DNA of 64,000 nt from Cyrtodaria siliqua (lineage: Eukaryota; Mollusca; Bivalvia; Adapedonta; Hiatellidae): positions 124,001 through 188,000 of the forward strand of contig JAWPHD010001222.1 of assembly GCA_037043455.1 (NCBI GenBank), given 5' to 3'. Both the position numbers and the translations under genes were made by a program. This document shows, one piece after another, positions 35,320 through 44,710 of this stretch. The stretch's first letter is position 1; the number at the start of each line of letters is the position of its first letter. The notes beneath the pieces are model-generated. The model saw nothing but the letters and a program-made list of their open reading frames with translations. It was not told where the DNA came from and did not search any database.

Positions 35320-35599
35320 CAGCATAGTAGTAATTAAAGAAACTAATATCTGCCGGGCCTTTAGTTGCTAGCGATCGAGATCTTTTTGTCGCACAATTTG
35401 TTTGCCCTTCTGATATCATGTTTTCTTATTTTCCATGGCAGTTTCATCTTTTGAGCTTTGGTTATAATCTTTTCAGTCAAATCCTTGAAGTTTATAAAAA
35501 TTAATAGGTCCCTGTCCATTTTTTGCATACCTTCAAAATCAACAAGGCTTGTTTTGCATATTCCTTTCTGAGACTTTCTATGTCATCTGTGTATACCAT
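35320..35599 (-). pseudogene. Small Polinton gene upstream of PolB, frameshifted
   Basis: Minus-strand frame beginning MVYTDDIESLRKEYAKQA at 35599. It continues in a second frame with 'DRDLLIFINF' and a basic tail before running into the poly-C tract. About 80 residues recognisable, charged and helical. Same direction as PolB, from which it is separated by about 150 bp. Function not known to me. Confidence 0.45.
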
Positions 35600-35811
35600 A
35601 TAATATTATGCTATTCTTAATCTTTTAAGTATTAATTAATTAAATCAATAATAATAATAGTATATTATATGGCAAACTGCATATATTATAAGAGAGTATT
35701 AGGTGTTTTTGCTTCTTTCGAGTTTTCCATGGATTGTTTTTTATTTTATATAGTCGACAAAAAGACACATTGTAAAGATTGTGTTGGGTATAGACTTTGT
35801 TACAACTGCAC

Positions 35812-36129
35812 CTATGCATGCGTAAATTGTAATAGTACTTGCAGGGTTTTTGATGGGGGAACGTATTTGGGACTTACAATGGATATGATCTTGTTGCAGA
35901 TTATCGAGGAGTTCGCAAGATCAAATTGGATTGTCGATTCCTGTTTTGCTTCCCGGCTTTTTTGTTCTAGACGAAAAACGTTTTGGTGCCTGACTTTTGG
36001 TGTTTGTACATCCTTGGCTACTTTAACCAAACCATAATATCTGACTTGATTAGCTTTAAAACATTCTGCTTCTGTTCCGATTTTTTTCCCAGATGGGATT
36101 GTTTTTATTCCGCAATAAACTTTAGACAT
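35812..36129 (-). CDS. Small conserved Polinton-type protein (VYCGIKTIPSGKK)
   Basis: Uninterrupted 105-codon frame starting MSKVYCG. The N-terminus has the block 'VYCGIKTIPSGKKIGTEAEC' plus 'NQVRYYG', a pattern I associate with a small protein near the centre of some Polinton-like elements. The C-terminal half is less conserved and may run beyond the original end. It starts the leftward gene group, opposite the ATPase, so the roughly 90-bp gap to 36222 probably held divergent promoters. Molecular role unknown. Confidence 0.5.
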   Translation of the reverse strand: MSKVYCGIKTIPSGKKIGTEAECFKANQVRYYGLVKVAKDVQTPKVRHQNVFRLEQKSREAKQESTIQFDLANSSIICNKIISIVSPKYVPPSKTLQVLLQFTHA

Positions 36130-36230
36130 TATACTAGTAGGTTAGATAATATTAATATTATCCAAGTATATTATTATAATGGAAAGATATGAAGACAGAC
36201 AACGGTAATTTCAAATAGATATGGAACCTC

Positions 36231-36830
36231 ATGCCAGACTGTTGTTTGAGGATGCTTATTTGCGGTAATTCAGGATCTGGTAAGACAAACACATTAGTAC
36301 ACATGTTTAAACCTTTAGATTACTATGACAATATGTATTTGTTTGCTAAAAACTTGGAGCAGTCAAAGTACAAGGTCTTATCACAAAATCTTGAAAAGAT
36401 AGCAAAAAAGAATAAAATACCAGTCGAAGACATACTAGAATGCTCAAATGATCAAGTTATCCCTGTGAATGATTTAGACTCTGATGATTATGTTTGTGAT
36501 CACAACCAAAACGACAATATTAATTATTTCATCCAGGGAAAACACACACATTGTTGCATGATTTACTTGTCACAATCCTACTACAAAACTCCCAAAGACA
36601 TTCGTTTGAACTGTTCTCATTATATTTTCTTTGCAACTCCAGTTAATCATGAGCTGGGTATGCTTTCCAACGAACAAGGTGTCAGCAAAGAGCAGTACAA
36701 AAAAGCAACTGACAAACAGTATGATTTTCTGTATCTTGATCGTCCTAGAAAGTTGGTAAAAAAACAACTTCACTGGCGAGTTATAGCAACGCTATTACAA
36801 AGCCCAGGCAAAGCCTCAGGTGAAATTTAA
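36231..36830 (+). CDS. DNA-packaging ATPase (A32/FtsK-HerA type)
   Basis: Motor that would pump the element's DNA into a capsid. The frame has Walker A 'GNSGSGKT' at 36264-36287. The Walker B position is degraded ('DLDSDDYVCD' in place of a hydrophobic strand before the acidic pair). Then come the conserved 'CCMIYLSQSYYKTPKDIRLN' block with sensor Asn and the C-terminal 'YDFLYLDRPRK'. About 200 residues, a little short for the family. An earlier ATG at 36222 is out of frame with the domain, suggesting a 5' indel. First gene of the rightward group. Open throughout but probably not functional. Confidence 0.85.
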   Translation: MPDCCLRMLICGNSGSGKTNTLVHMFKPLDYYDNMYLFAKNLEQSKYKVLSQNLEKIAKKNKIPVEDILECSNDQVIPVNDLDSDDYVCDHNQNDNINYFIQGKHTHCCMIYLSQSYYKTPKDIRLNCSHYIFFATPVNHELGMLSNEQGVSKEQYKKATDKQYDFLYLDRPRKLVKKQLHWRVIATLLQSPGKASGEI

Positions 36831-36843
36831 TCTAATCATATTA

Positions 36844-37415
36844 ATGGGACTTTTTAATGATCTTAGAAGCGAGGAAACTAGTTCAGGCGGTGTTAATATT
36901 ACAAATTTTGGTATTGTGCTGTCTGAGTATGTAAAACAGAAACATCTGGTTAATTATCTTCAGAAGGGTAAAAACCAGGGAAATATTCTGAGAAGTGATC
37001 TTAACATGGATAAAATAGAATTATCAATGTTGGCAATCCAGAAAAAGTAGATGACGCAGCAACAAAGCATTTACTGTAAGAAGAGTAGCAAAGAGCATAC
37101 GTGATTATAGTATTGATAAAATTCCAGACATGATGAAAAAATTGACAACAGGGGTTGGTGACAAAATAAGTCTGATACACAAGTAATTACAAACACAAAC
37201 CGCGAGAAAATGATTGAAACTCAAAACGGTTTAAAAGACGAAATACAACTTCTGGGTAATGCTTTAAAAGAGTTAGAAAAGAAAGAAGATGGATTGGAAG
37301 ATGATAGCAAGCTCTATAAAAAGTTAGGCGAAAAAATACAAGTTCGTATTGAAGGTATTAATGAGCGAATTAAAGAAATCAATAAACAAATGGTTGATAA
37401 CAATGAACGAGTACG
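36844..37415 (+). pseudogene. Coiled-coil protein of the Polinton, frameshifted
   Basis: Three partial frames: 'MGLFNDLRSEETSSGG' to 37050, a middle stretch ('DYSIDKIPDMM') and 'ALKELEKKEDGLEDD' with 'ERIKEINKQMVDNNERV' to about 37415. The C-terminal half is a strong Leu/Glu/Lys heptad region. It overlaps nothing and follows the ATPase within 15 bp. Cut at its 3' end by the RT retroelement. Probably a structural or scaffold protein by position; family not recognised. Confidence 0.55.
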
Positions 37416-37424
37416 AACTGTGCT

Positions 37425-38735
37425 CCACGTGTCGCAGATTTGTTCTTATTTTGCTATGAAAGGGATTTCATGTTGAGTCTTTCACCAGATACCCAGGCAG
37501 ATGTTATTGAAGCCTTTAATGATACCTCTCGGTATCTGGATGACATATTGAACATTGACAACCCTTTGTTTCCAACTATGGTTAATTATATTTATCCTAA
37601 AGAACTTCAGCTTAACAAAGCTAATATATCTGATAATAACGCTTCTTTTCTTGATTTAGATCTCTCGATTGAAGATGGTAAAATAATTAGCAAAATCTAT
37701 GACAAGAGAGATGATTTTAATTTTGACATTGTTAATTATCCCCACTTGGATGGGGATGTTCCCCGAGCAACTTCTTATGGGGTATATGTGTCTCAACTTA
37801 TTCGTTTTTCTAGAGCTTGTACTCGAGATGAGGACTTTAATATTCGTAATCTTTGTATAACTAAAAAGTTACTCAATCAGGGTTACCGTTACCATAAACT
37901 TCGTAAAACCTTTGCAAAATTGTATTATCGTAACCCTGATCTTCTTTCCAAATATAAAAGTAATTTAAGGACTCTTCTGCGACAAGGACTATCACAACCT
38001 GACTTCTATGGTGATGTGATTTATAAACTTCGTAAGATTAAGGTCATGATCACTTTCATACTATCTTTGTTAAACTTGTTAAAAAGTTTATCAAAAGAGG
38101 TTATGACCCTATCATTTTGCAACGTACTGCATGCTTGGTGGTGGACCCTTTTACAGTTCGCCACTATGCTTTCCTTTTTAATTGTATGATGACCAGACAG
38201 GCTGTGGACCCTATGATGACGCCTACCTAAAGCCCATTGGGACGGTGGCGTTTGATGTTTGTCCATGATCTTTCTTGTCGTGCCCTTAATGGTTTATTCT
38301 CTTACTGCTCTGGCTTCTGCAAATTCATTGAGTACCTTCATTGTGGCTTTCTAGGCTATTGTTTTTTTTGTATTATATTTACACGAGCATATTTGTGTTT
38401 TACTTATATTGCCTATTGATGCTGCCTTGTTGGTTAGAGATAAGATCTTGGCGGAGATTTCTTTATTTACACTGTCCTGTTTTAATGGGATGACAGTAGG
38501 GTAAGTGTGAGGTTTGGTGCACCCTAGAACCGGTTTAAACCCCCAGTGGCCTACTTTGCCACTGACCGTTCCAAGGCGGTAGCCCTATTGTCAACCCTTT
38601 TGTGTTTGTGATGTCGTTTGCATTTATTATTGCTTCTGCCTTCTTGTTCGTCTGTTTGCGTGTTTGTTTCTATGTTTTGTGATTGACTGTCCTCCTTGAA
38701 TGCTACTTTCCCTGTCCGATCTTTTTATATTTCTT
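37425..38735 (+). mobile_element. 5'-truncated retroelement with RT C-terminus (Penelope-like?)
   Basis: The frame at 37440-38060 starts inside an RT palm: 'LFLFCYERDFM', catalytic 'SRYLDDIL' (YxDD), then 'NNASFLDLDLSIEDGKIISK' and 'YGVYVSQLIRFSR' thumb-like blocks. It then decays by frameshift (38060-38420). The 3' untranslated part ends at 38735, defined by identity to the 50-bp copy at 25858-25907. Class is uncertain: YLDD and the thumb sequence suggest a Penelope-like or related RT. Inserted between the coiled-coil and minor capsid genes. Confidence 0.7.
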
Positions 38736-39078
38736 TGCTGCAAATTCTATCGTAGAAACTCCTTTTACGCTGGAGCCACGTTACTGTTTTTCTGCCACTT
38801 GATGCGAGCGAGATAGCACCTGAAACAATGCAGGGATCATGATGAAGACCTTTCATGAACATGAACAAAAAATGATAAAATGAACATGAATTTGGGGGGA
38901 TTCTACCCCTCTGCCTACCCCTCCAAAGGGATCTGCAGTGGCCCTATTATTTTCCCCGTGACCAAACGGGGACCCCCGAGAACCACACAGGGCTCGCACT
39001 AATCAAGTTTTCAATTTTGAAAAATCTAGTTTTAAACTGTATTACAAAGGCGATTAATATTATCTACTAATATATATA
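38736..39078 (+). other. Unassigned DNA between retroelement and capsid gene
   Basis: C-rich patch near 38900 and 'ggggacccccgagaacc'. Could be further inserted DNA or Polinton spacer. The last about 80 bp look like element spacer in base composition. Confidence 0.35.
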
Positions 39079-39838
39079 ATGGAACAAAACATTGTACTAT
39101 CATCAGAAAAAGCTTCAATAATTAATAGCTCAAATACACCGAGTAATTTTACAACCGTATTTGACAGACCATTAATATTGGACAAGAACAAACAGTATGG
39201 CATTGGAATTGACAAGATTAATTCTATGACTTACTCATGATATAATATTAGTGAGGATTTTAATAACAAAGTGATAAGGTATCACAATGGAACAGATTGG
39301 AAAAGTATTATTATTACAAATGGAAATTACAGCTATGCCGATATTGACAATTATATAAAAGAAACATTGACTGTAAATGATGATTTAACTGATGACTCAC
39401 CTGTTCCAATAAGAATTGAATTTGATTTATCGTTTCAAATGTTTAGTGACCATTCATAATAATTTCAGGCTTGATTTAAGAGAATCAAACTTTCACACCT
39501 TAATTGGGGTTGACAAAGATGCAGTTATTAGAGAAACTAAATTTGGGACAGAAGTAACAAACATAACAAATTATATTATTACTTTATATATTCATTGTGA
39601 TTTGATAAGTAATTATATTGTTGATGGATCATATGGGGATGTTATTTATGAAATAAGTACAGCTGACCTTACGAGGTCATATCCTTTTAAGGATGAACCG
39701 ATAAGAGTCGGGTTCTGTGAAGTAAACAAAACGATCATTAACAGTATTAATATTTACATAACTGATTCCTCCGGTAAAATTATTAATCTTAATGGTGTCC
39801 ACACATCATTTCGATTTGTTTTAAAAGATTTAATGTAA
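39079..39838 (+). pseudogene. Minor capsid (penton-type) protein candidate, one stop and one frameshift
   Basis: Starts MEQNIVLSSEKAS at 39079, with a TGA at 39238 and a frame change near 39445, ending at 39838. Blocks seen: 'TTVFDRPLILDKNKQYGIGI', 'NFHTLIGVDKDAVI' and a C-terminal 'TRSYPFKDEPIRV...' region followed by 'INSINIYITDSSGKIINLNG'. The beta-rich, about 250-residue layout and its place before the small virion proteins and the major capsid gene match the penton-like single-jelly-roll protein of Polintons. Assignment rests mainly on position and composition. Confidence 0.6.
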
Positions 39839-39848
39839 TATAACTTAT

Positions 39849-40301
39849 ATATGGCAAGATTAAAAAAGTTTATGACACTAGCACGGGAACATATACTCAA
39901 GTTGATCGATTAACTGGGGTTGTTATATATGGCAAGATTAAAAAAGTTTATGACACTAGCACGGGAACATATACTCAAGTTGATCGATTAACTGGGGCTG
40001 GCATATTTGATATTTTTTCAAAGGTTGGATCAAAAATATTTTGCGAGTCTGTAAAAACAGCAGGCAAGAAAGCATTAGAAACTGCTGGTAAACAAAATCT
40101 AAGAAAGTGGTTCTAAAAACTTGGGGATGAAGTAGGAAAAATGGCTGCTGAAAATAAGTTTCGGTTATTAAACCTAAAGGTGAGATAATTTTAAAAGAAC
40201 TTACAAAGGCAGATAACAAAAAAGAAGTTGTAGCTGAAGAAGATGTAAATGCAAATAATAACAGATTACTATCCGGAAGAGGAACAAAAATATTCATGTA
40301 A
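39849..40301 (+). pseudogene. Small glycine-turn virion-type protein with 78-bp in-frame duplication
   Basis: Reading 'YGKIKKVYDTSTGTYTQVD' then 'GAGIFDIFSKVGSKI' and a Lys/Ala-rich helix ('KKALETAGKQ') to an end near 'LLSGRGTKIFM'. The first 26 codons are exactly tandemly duplicated (39847-39924 and 39925-40002, period 78, in frame). One stop near 40116 and a frameshift near 40160. The basic, Ala-rich composition and position just before the capsid gene suggest a minor virion component. No firm family. Confidence 0.5.
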
Positions 40302-40334
40302 GATTTAAACGATTAATTTAATCTAATTACTAGT

Positions 40335-41588
40335 ATACATTTCAAAGTGATAAATATAATATTAGATATGAACATGTACCTATTCAGTTAGATACTCCTA
40401 TAACACAACCAGGAAATGCTACCAAGCAAATAAAAAGTGGCTATAAATTTACGTTAAATGATAGAAGTTCCTACTTTGGTATAATGCATATTTTGAAATC
40501 AGTTTTCAAGTAAACAAACTTGCTGATGGAGCCGCTTTCGCAAACTCTGACAGAAATGCTTTAATTAACGATGCAGCTTCGCCGATTGATCAAATGCAAG
40601 TAAAGCAAAATGGAAAAATAGTTTACGATGGAAATAATCTTCACAGATTTGTTAATGTCAAAAGCTTGCTTGAAATTTCTGACGATTATGCGAAGACAAC
40701 CGGAACATACGAATACTTTTATTTAGATAATACAACTGCTGCAGAATCTCGAGATGATCAAGCTGGTTATAACCTAGGATTTACTGCTCGTCATGCTTTA
40801 ATCATAACTAATCAAAAAGTTGATTCTATAATTCCATTAAACAAATATTCATTTTTCGAAGGTTTAGAAACAAACATGCTTCCCCATAGTCAGATTCAAC
40901 AAGATTTAGCTTGCAACTGACAGATGATAATGTGCTAATTTTCAAATCAAGCGGTGACGATGGTCGAGTAGTTATTAATAAATTAGTTTTGTGGATACCT
41001 AGAATGATATTTAACTTAGATGGTTTAAGTTACCTAATGACAAATCAAATGACAACAACTAGATGGACTTACCTTCGTGAAATGATACAAGAAAGCGGAA
41101 GTACTCAACTAACAGAATCTGTATTTAGAATAACGGCTGGAGTCAAAAGTCCAAACCATGTTTTTGTTTATCTGCAAAGGTCAGACAAGAGTTATTCTCA
41201 AACACAAAATCCTCATCTTTTGGATACATTTAAGCTCAATGCTGCTGATGCCCATTGCTATTTACAATCTAGATTGGAAGTTGGAAATGGAGTTTATTAT
41301 CCAGAAACCGAATATAGTTATGCTAATATAATAAGAATATTCAGAGATGTTATTAATTATTCTTACGAACAAAATGTTAAAAACAATGTAATTTTAAAAA
41401 TCTCTTCGGAATGATATATTTCGATTTAAGTTACACAGGTAATGAAGTCAGTGTTGACCCAAAACAACCAAGTTTGAAATATAAACTAAGCAACGTTCCT
41501 ACCACCATATATAAAGTTTTATGCTTTGGTCTTATACAAGGAAAATGTTGTTATTGATGCTGTTACAAATGAATTGGTGGTAGTCTAA
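40335..41588 (+). pseudogene. Major capsid protein (double jelly roll), three breaks
   Basis: Main shell protein of the virion. Blocks in order: 'YEHVPIQLDTPIT' near the start, 'GYKFTLNDRSS', a break at about 40480, 'IVYDGNNLHRFVNVKSLLEI', 'IIPLNKYSFFEGLE', a frame change at about 40915, 'VVINKLVLWIPRM', 'TTTRWTYLREMI', then after another change at about 41412 the C-terminal 'YFDLSYTGNEV' and 'VVIDAVTNELVVV'. About 410 residues in total. No start Met is preserved. Capsid signature blocks and order match Polinton/adintovirus major capsid proteins. Confidence 0.85.
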
Positions 41589-41643
41589 GCTAAAGCGTAT
41601 CCTCCAGCCTAACGGCTGTAGTTTAATCTAACTTATAATATAT

Positions 41644-41990
41644 ATGACTTACGTAAAGTATTCGATAGATTTGACAGAGGGGCAAAAAATAAAGTTTAGC
41701 AAAAGCATAAGAAAACAAAAGTGAATTAACGCTCAGGCTAAAGAATAATTAACTGGGGATTTTCCATTGTTGTTGACAGCTACTCAGATTAACAATATTT
41801 ACAAAGCTAAATCCAACGGACATGGCTTAGACATAAATATATCAAAATCGCAATGAAATCTCAGTCTAAAAATGGAGGCTTTTTGGGAGAATTAGCCGGT
41901 TTGTTTTTGACTAAAACAATATTAACAACAGTTGCCAGACCAATCAGTAAACTATTCGGAAATGGAAAGTTAACTATACCTAGTGATAAA
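41644..41990 (+). pseudogene. Small Polinton protein with GGFLG turn, copy 1
   Basis: MTYVKYSIDLTEGQKIKFSK, two stops, 'LTATQINNIYKAKSNGHGL', then 'NGGFLGELAGLFLTKTILTT'. A helical 'QIN..KAK' segment followed by a Gly-rich hydrophobic segment that could insert in a membrane. The following frame repeats this layout, suggesting two related modules or one gene split. Located between capsid and protease. Confidence 0.5.
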
Positions 41991-42252
41991 AAAACAAGCA
42001 CTACTTGAATCAATTGTGCTAACACCGTCACAAAGAAAAAAGATAATAAAGTCAAAAGGTTGCTGCCCTATTAAGGTGACAAGGAATCAACAGCAAGACG
42101 GGGGATTTCTTGGACTACTTGCGTCGTTAGGAGTTCCTTTAATTGGATATCTTATTAGTGGTTTGACGGAAAAAGGTTTACAAGTAGGTAGAAAGGGAAA
42201 AGGTTTACAAGTAGACTCACAAATAATTAGACCATATAGAAGTATCCCATTC
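41983..42252 (+). CDS. Small Polinton protein with GGFLG turn, copy 2
   Basis: Frame 'LLESIVLTPSQRKKIIKSKG', 'DGGFLGLLASLGVPLIGYLI', then 'GLTEKGLQV', with a 21-bp direct repeat giving two 'KGLQV' blocks. Same plan as the preceding protein. The hydrophobic Gly-rich segment resembles membrane-active virion peptides by composition only. It reads without a stop into the protease region, so its original end is uncertain. Confidence 0.45.
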
Positions 42253-42258
42253 GTAAAA

Positions 42259-42692
42259 ATGTTAATTTTCAAAAACGAGCCTACTTTAGACATAATAAAT
42301 TGGGTTAAGCAGTTAGGTATACAGAAATTCAGGGGGTGTTTAGCAAGAACAAACTACCGACAAAACAAAATAAACAAGAATGCGGTATTATTAATCTTGA
42401 TGATTATACTGGACCTGGTACACACTGGACTTGCTACTGTAATAAGTATTATTTTGATCCGTTTGGTCTAAGTCCACCAAAAGAAGTTTTAACGTACATA
42501 CCCAACACAAAATACAACACAATTCAGTACCAAGATAAAACAAGTGTCTTATACAGATATTTACGTTTATTCTGCATTAACAAGTTGCAAGAAGGAAACA
42601 GCGTGTACGATATTCTTTATAAAATATTAAAACCTTACAAACCTATGGAAAATGAAAACATTATAAAATCATATTTTGTAAACAAAGTTTAG
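42259..42692 (+). pseudogene. Adenain-like cysteine protease, catalytic Cys lost
   Basis: Maturation protease of the capsid. Starts MLIFKNEPTLD at 42259, frame change near 42335. Visible: 'QECGIINLDD', catalytic His in 'GTHWTCY' (42423-42425), the acidic residue in 'YYFDPFG' (42456-42458) and the segment 'TSVLYRYLRLFC'. In this family the last segment carries the nucleophilic Cys; here the position is Tyr (42552-42554) and neighbouring small/Cys positions are Arg. With the frameshift, the enzyme could not work. About 145 residues. Confidence 0.85.
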
Positions 42693-42745
42693 CCTAATCA
42701 TATTATATACGAGATACTGTGTAAAAAAAAAGATGATGACTGAAA

Positions 42746-43167
42746 ATGTCAATCCTCAGTATATTCTAGCAAAAAAATGGTAGAAGAAAGTTAAAAGCAA
42801 CTTGCGCATCTTGTGGTAGTACTAAAACACAATTTGTTGGAAGTACACAAAGTGGAAGTATTGATATTCATAAAGCTTTACTCCCTTTGTTGCCTAAAAA
42901 GGGGCTAACAATTCATGGTTATAAATATTGCGGTCATGTGGAGAACCATCAAATGAATTAGATGCTATTTGAAAAAAGCATGATTATTGTTATGACGAAA
43001 ATCCTAGTAATAAATCAATGTGCGATAAAAACATGCTGGCCGGTTTAAAAACGAGCAAATCCAAATCATTTGGAGAAAAACTCGCCAAGAATGTGATAGT
43101 CAAGCCCGTAATTAGTGCAAAATATAAACTAGGACTTGGAGCATCAAAAACCCAGAAAAGGCGTTGA
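42746..43167 (+). pseudogene. Phospholipase A2-like virion protein, two breaks
   Basis: A short 5' part, a stop at about 42767, then a zinc-knuckle-like 'KATCASCGSTKTQFVG', 'GSIDIHKALLPLLP', 'HGYKYCG' (Ca-loop side, frameshift about 42937), 'SNELDAI', a stop where the active-site helix starts, and 'KKHDYCYDENP' plus 'SMCDKNML'. The HDYCY and CDKNML blocks are the catalytic helix pair of secreted/viral phospholipase A2. In parvoviruses such a domain breaches endosomal membranes; here it probably served entry. The His of the HD pair is present. Basic C-terminus. Confidence 0.8.
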
Positions 43168-44071
43168 GAGATGGACTGATAAGCTAGCCGATGAACTTCA
43201 TAAACCTATACGCAAAAAAGTTCACTCAACGCAGTGTGATTGTTAATGAAATTGATAAAATATGGTCGGCTGATTTGGTTGATACGCAATCCTTTTCAAA
43301 ATATAAAAGGTGTAAAATACTTGCTAACTGTTATTGATGTATTTAGTAAATTTGCCTGTTCCGAATAAAACTGGTATAGAAATTACTAAAGCTTTCCAAA
43401 AGATTATAAGTACAGGGAGACAATGTAAACTGCTCTGGGTTGACCACGGTGTGGAGTTTTATAACAAGACATTAAAGCAATTTCTTGCTGATAATAATAT
43501 CGAAATGTATCACACGTTTAATTTCGGGAAAGCTGTAGTAATTGAATGATTTAATAGAACATTGAAAGAGAGGATGTGGAAATAGTTTACAGCAAACAAT
43601 ACAAATACATATTTAGACGTGCTACAGGCGAAGGTTGATAAGTGCAATAATACAGAACATCGGAGTATTAAAATGACACCGACTGAAGCAAGTGATGAGG
43701 AGAATAGAGGATTAGTGTATTTCAACTTGTTTAGAAAGATGAAAATTAATAAAGCTTTGCCAAAGTTCAAAATAGGAGACAAGGTTAGAATTTACAAACA
43801 TAAAAGAACGTTTGACAAAGGTTATACTCCAAATTGTACCGAAGAAATATTTGTTATTGATAAAATTCAATATACATATCCTGTGGCGTACAAAATAAAA
43901 GATTTGAACAACCAAAACATTGACGGGAGCTTCTATGAATTGGAGATCAAGAAATATTCAGAATTGAAAAAGTAATACTATGTGATAATAAAAAGAAACA
44001 AGCATTAGTTAAATAGAAAGGTTACAATGAGAATTTCAATAGTTGGGTACCGTTTAAGGATATTCAAGACA
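43161..44071 (+). pseudogene. Retroviral-type integrase with C-terminal chromodomain, several breaks
   Basis: Inserts the element DNA. N-terminal 'VERWTDKLADELHKPIRKK', frameshift at about 43215, then the rve catalytic core: first Asp in 'WSADLVDT' (43272-43274), 'LTVIDVFSKF', second Asp in 'LLWVDHGVEFYN' (43442-43444) and Glu in 'KAVVIE' (43544-43546), immediately followed by a stop. The second spacing (33 residues) fits Polinton integrases. After 43975 the other frame shows a chromodomain-like 'FRIEKVILCDNKKKQALVK', a stop, and 'GYNENFNSWVPFKDI'. All three acidic residues are preserved, but stops make it dead. Confidence 0.9.
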
Positions 44072-44100
44072 TAAAAGTTCGTTATATTACTTATTATATA

Positions 44101-44710
44101 TGGGAACAAAAATGTGTAGAAAAGGTATGCAAACTACTTGAGGAGTTAAAAGACAAATATAGGAAAGCATTGCTATTAGGTAAGCTAGGTCAAGTAGTAT
44201 ATGATGTGATTCGTGCTGATTTTCTAGATAGTAAACAAAAAGTCAAATTAATAAACGAAAACAATTACTATTCATAATTTTGATAGAGCATCATCAAAAA
44301 AACTGACCAATCAGTGATCAGAAAAAAGACATAACCAATACATTCTGGTAGGTGATAAACTCGGTCTTTATCCTTGATGTTCAACCAAGTTTACTGTTAA
44401 AATTAGAGTATCTATAGTGTGATTCTTTTAAAACCCTGCCTATTTCATGCACATTCATGCAAATTGATTCAATATATGTATCTTTTAAAAGCAAAATCTT
44501 GAAAATTATCATCTTTTTACTCTGCCAAAGATTTTTATTTTACTATAGATCCTAAGGATAAAAACTGAGAAACACAAATTTTATCACCTACTGAAAATAA
44601 AATAAAATCTCAACATCTCTGCAATGCAAAATTATGAATCGGAAATGGATTATTATCTTAAAAAACATGATGAAAACAGGGAAAAACTTCTCGATTTGAA
44701 TTGTGAAATA
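44101..44710 (+). pseudogene. Second copy of the TIR gene, broken by a MITE
   Basis: Counterpart of the 71-codon gene at 29552. Start ATG present but frameshifted at once, several stops, and the reading frame is split by the 368-bp MITE. Ends with 'gaaaacagggaaaaacttc'. Confidence 0.75.
44271..44638. mobile_element. 368-bp MITE (family TTCATAA) in the right TIR
   Basis: Perfect 12-bp inverted termini TTCATAATTTTG...CAAAATTATGAA. Same family as 9421-9790. The left TIR (about 29595) preserves the empty site, proving insertion after the Polinton was in place. Target duplication not clear. Confidence 0.85.

Noticed and set aside
35669..36037. Plus-strand Cys-rich 122-codon frame
   Set aside because: Mostly antisense to the conserved minus-strand gene at 35812-36129, which has better sequence support.
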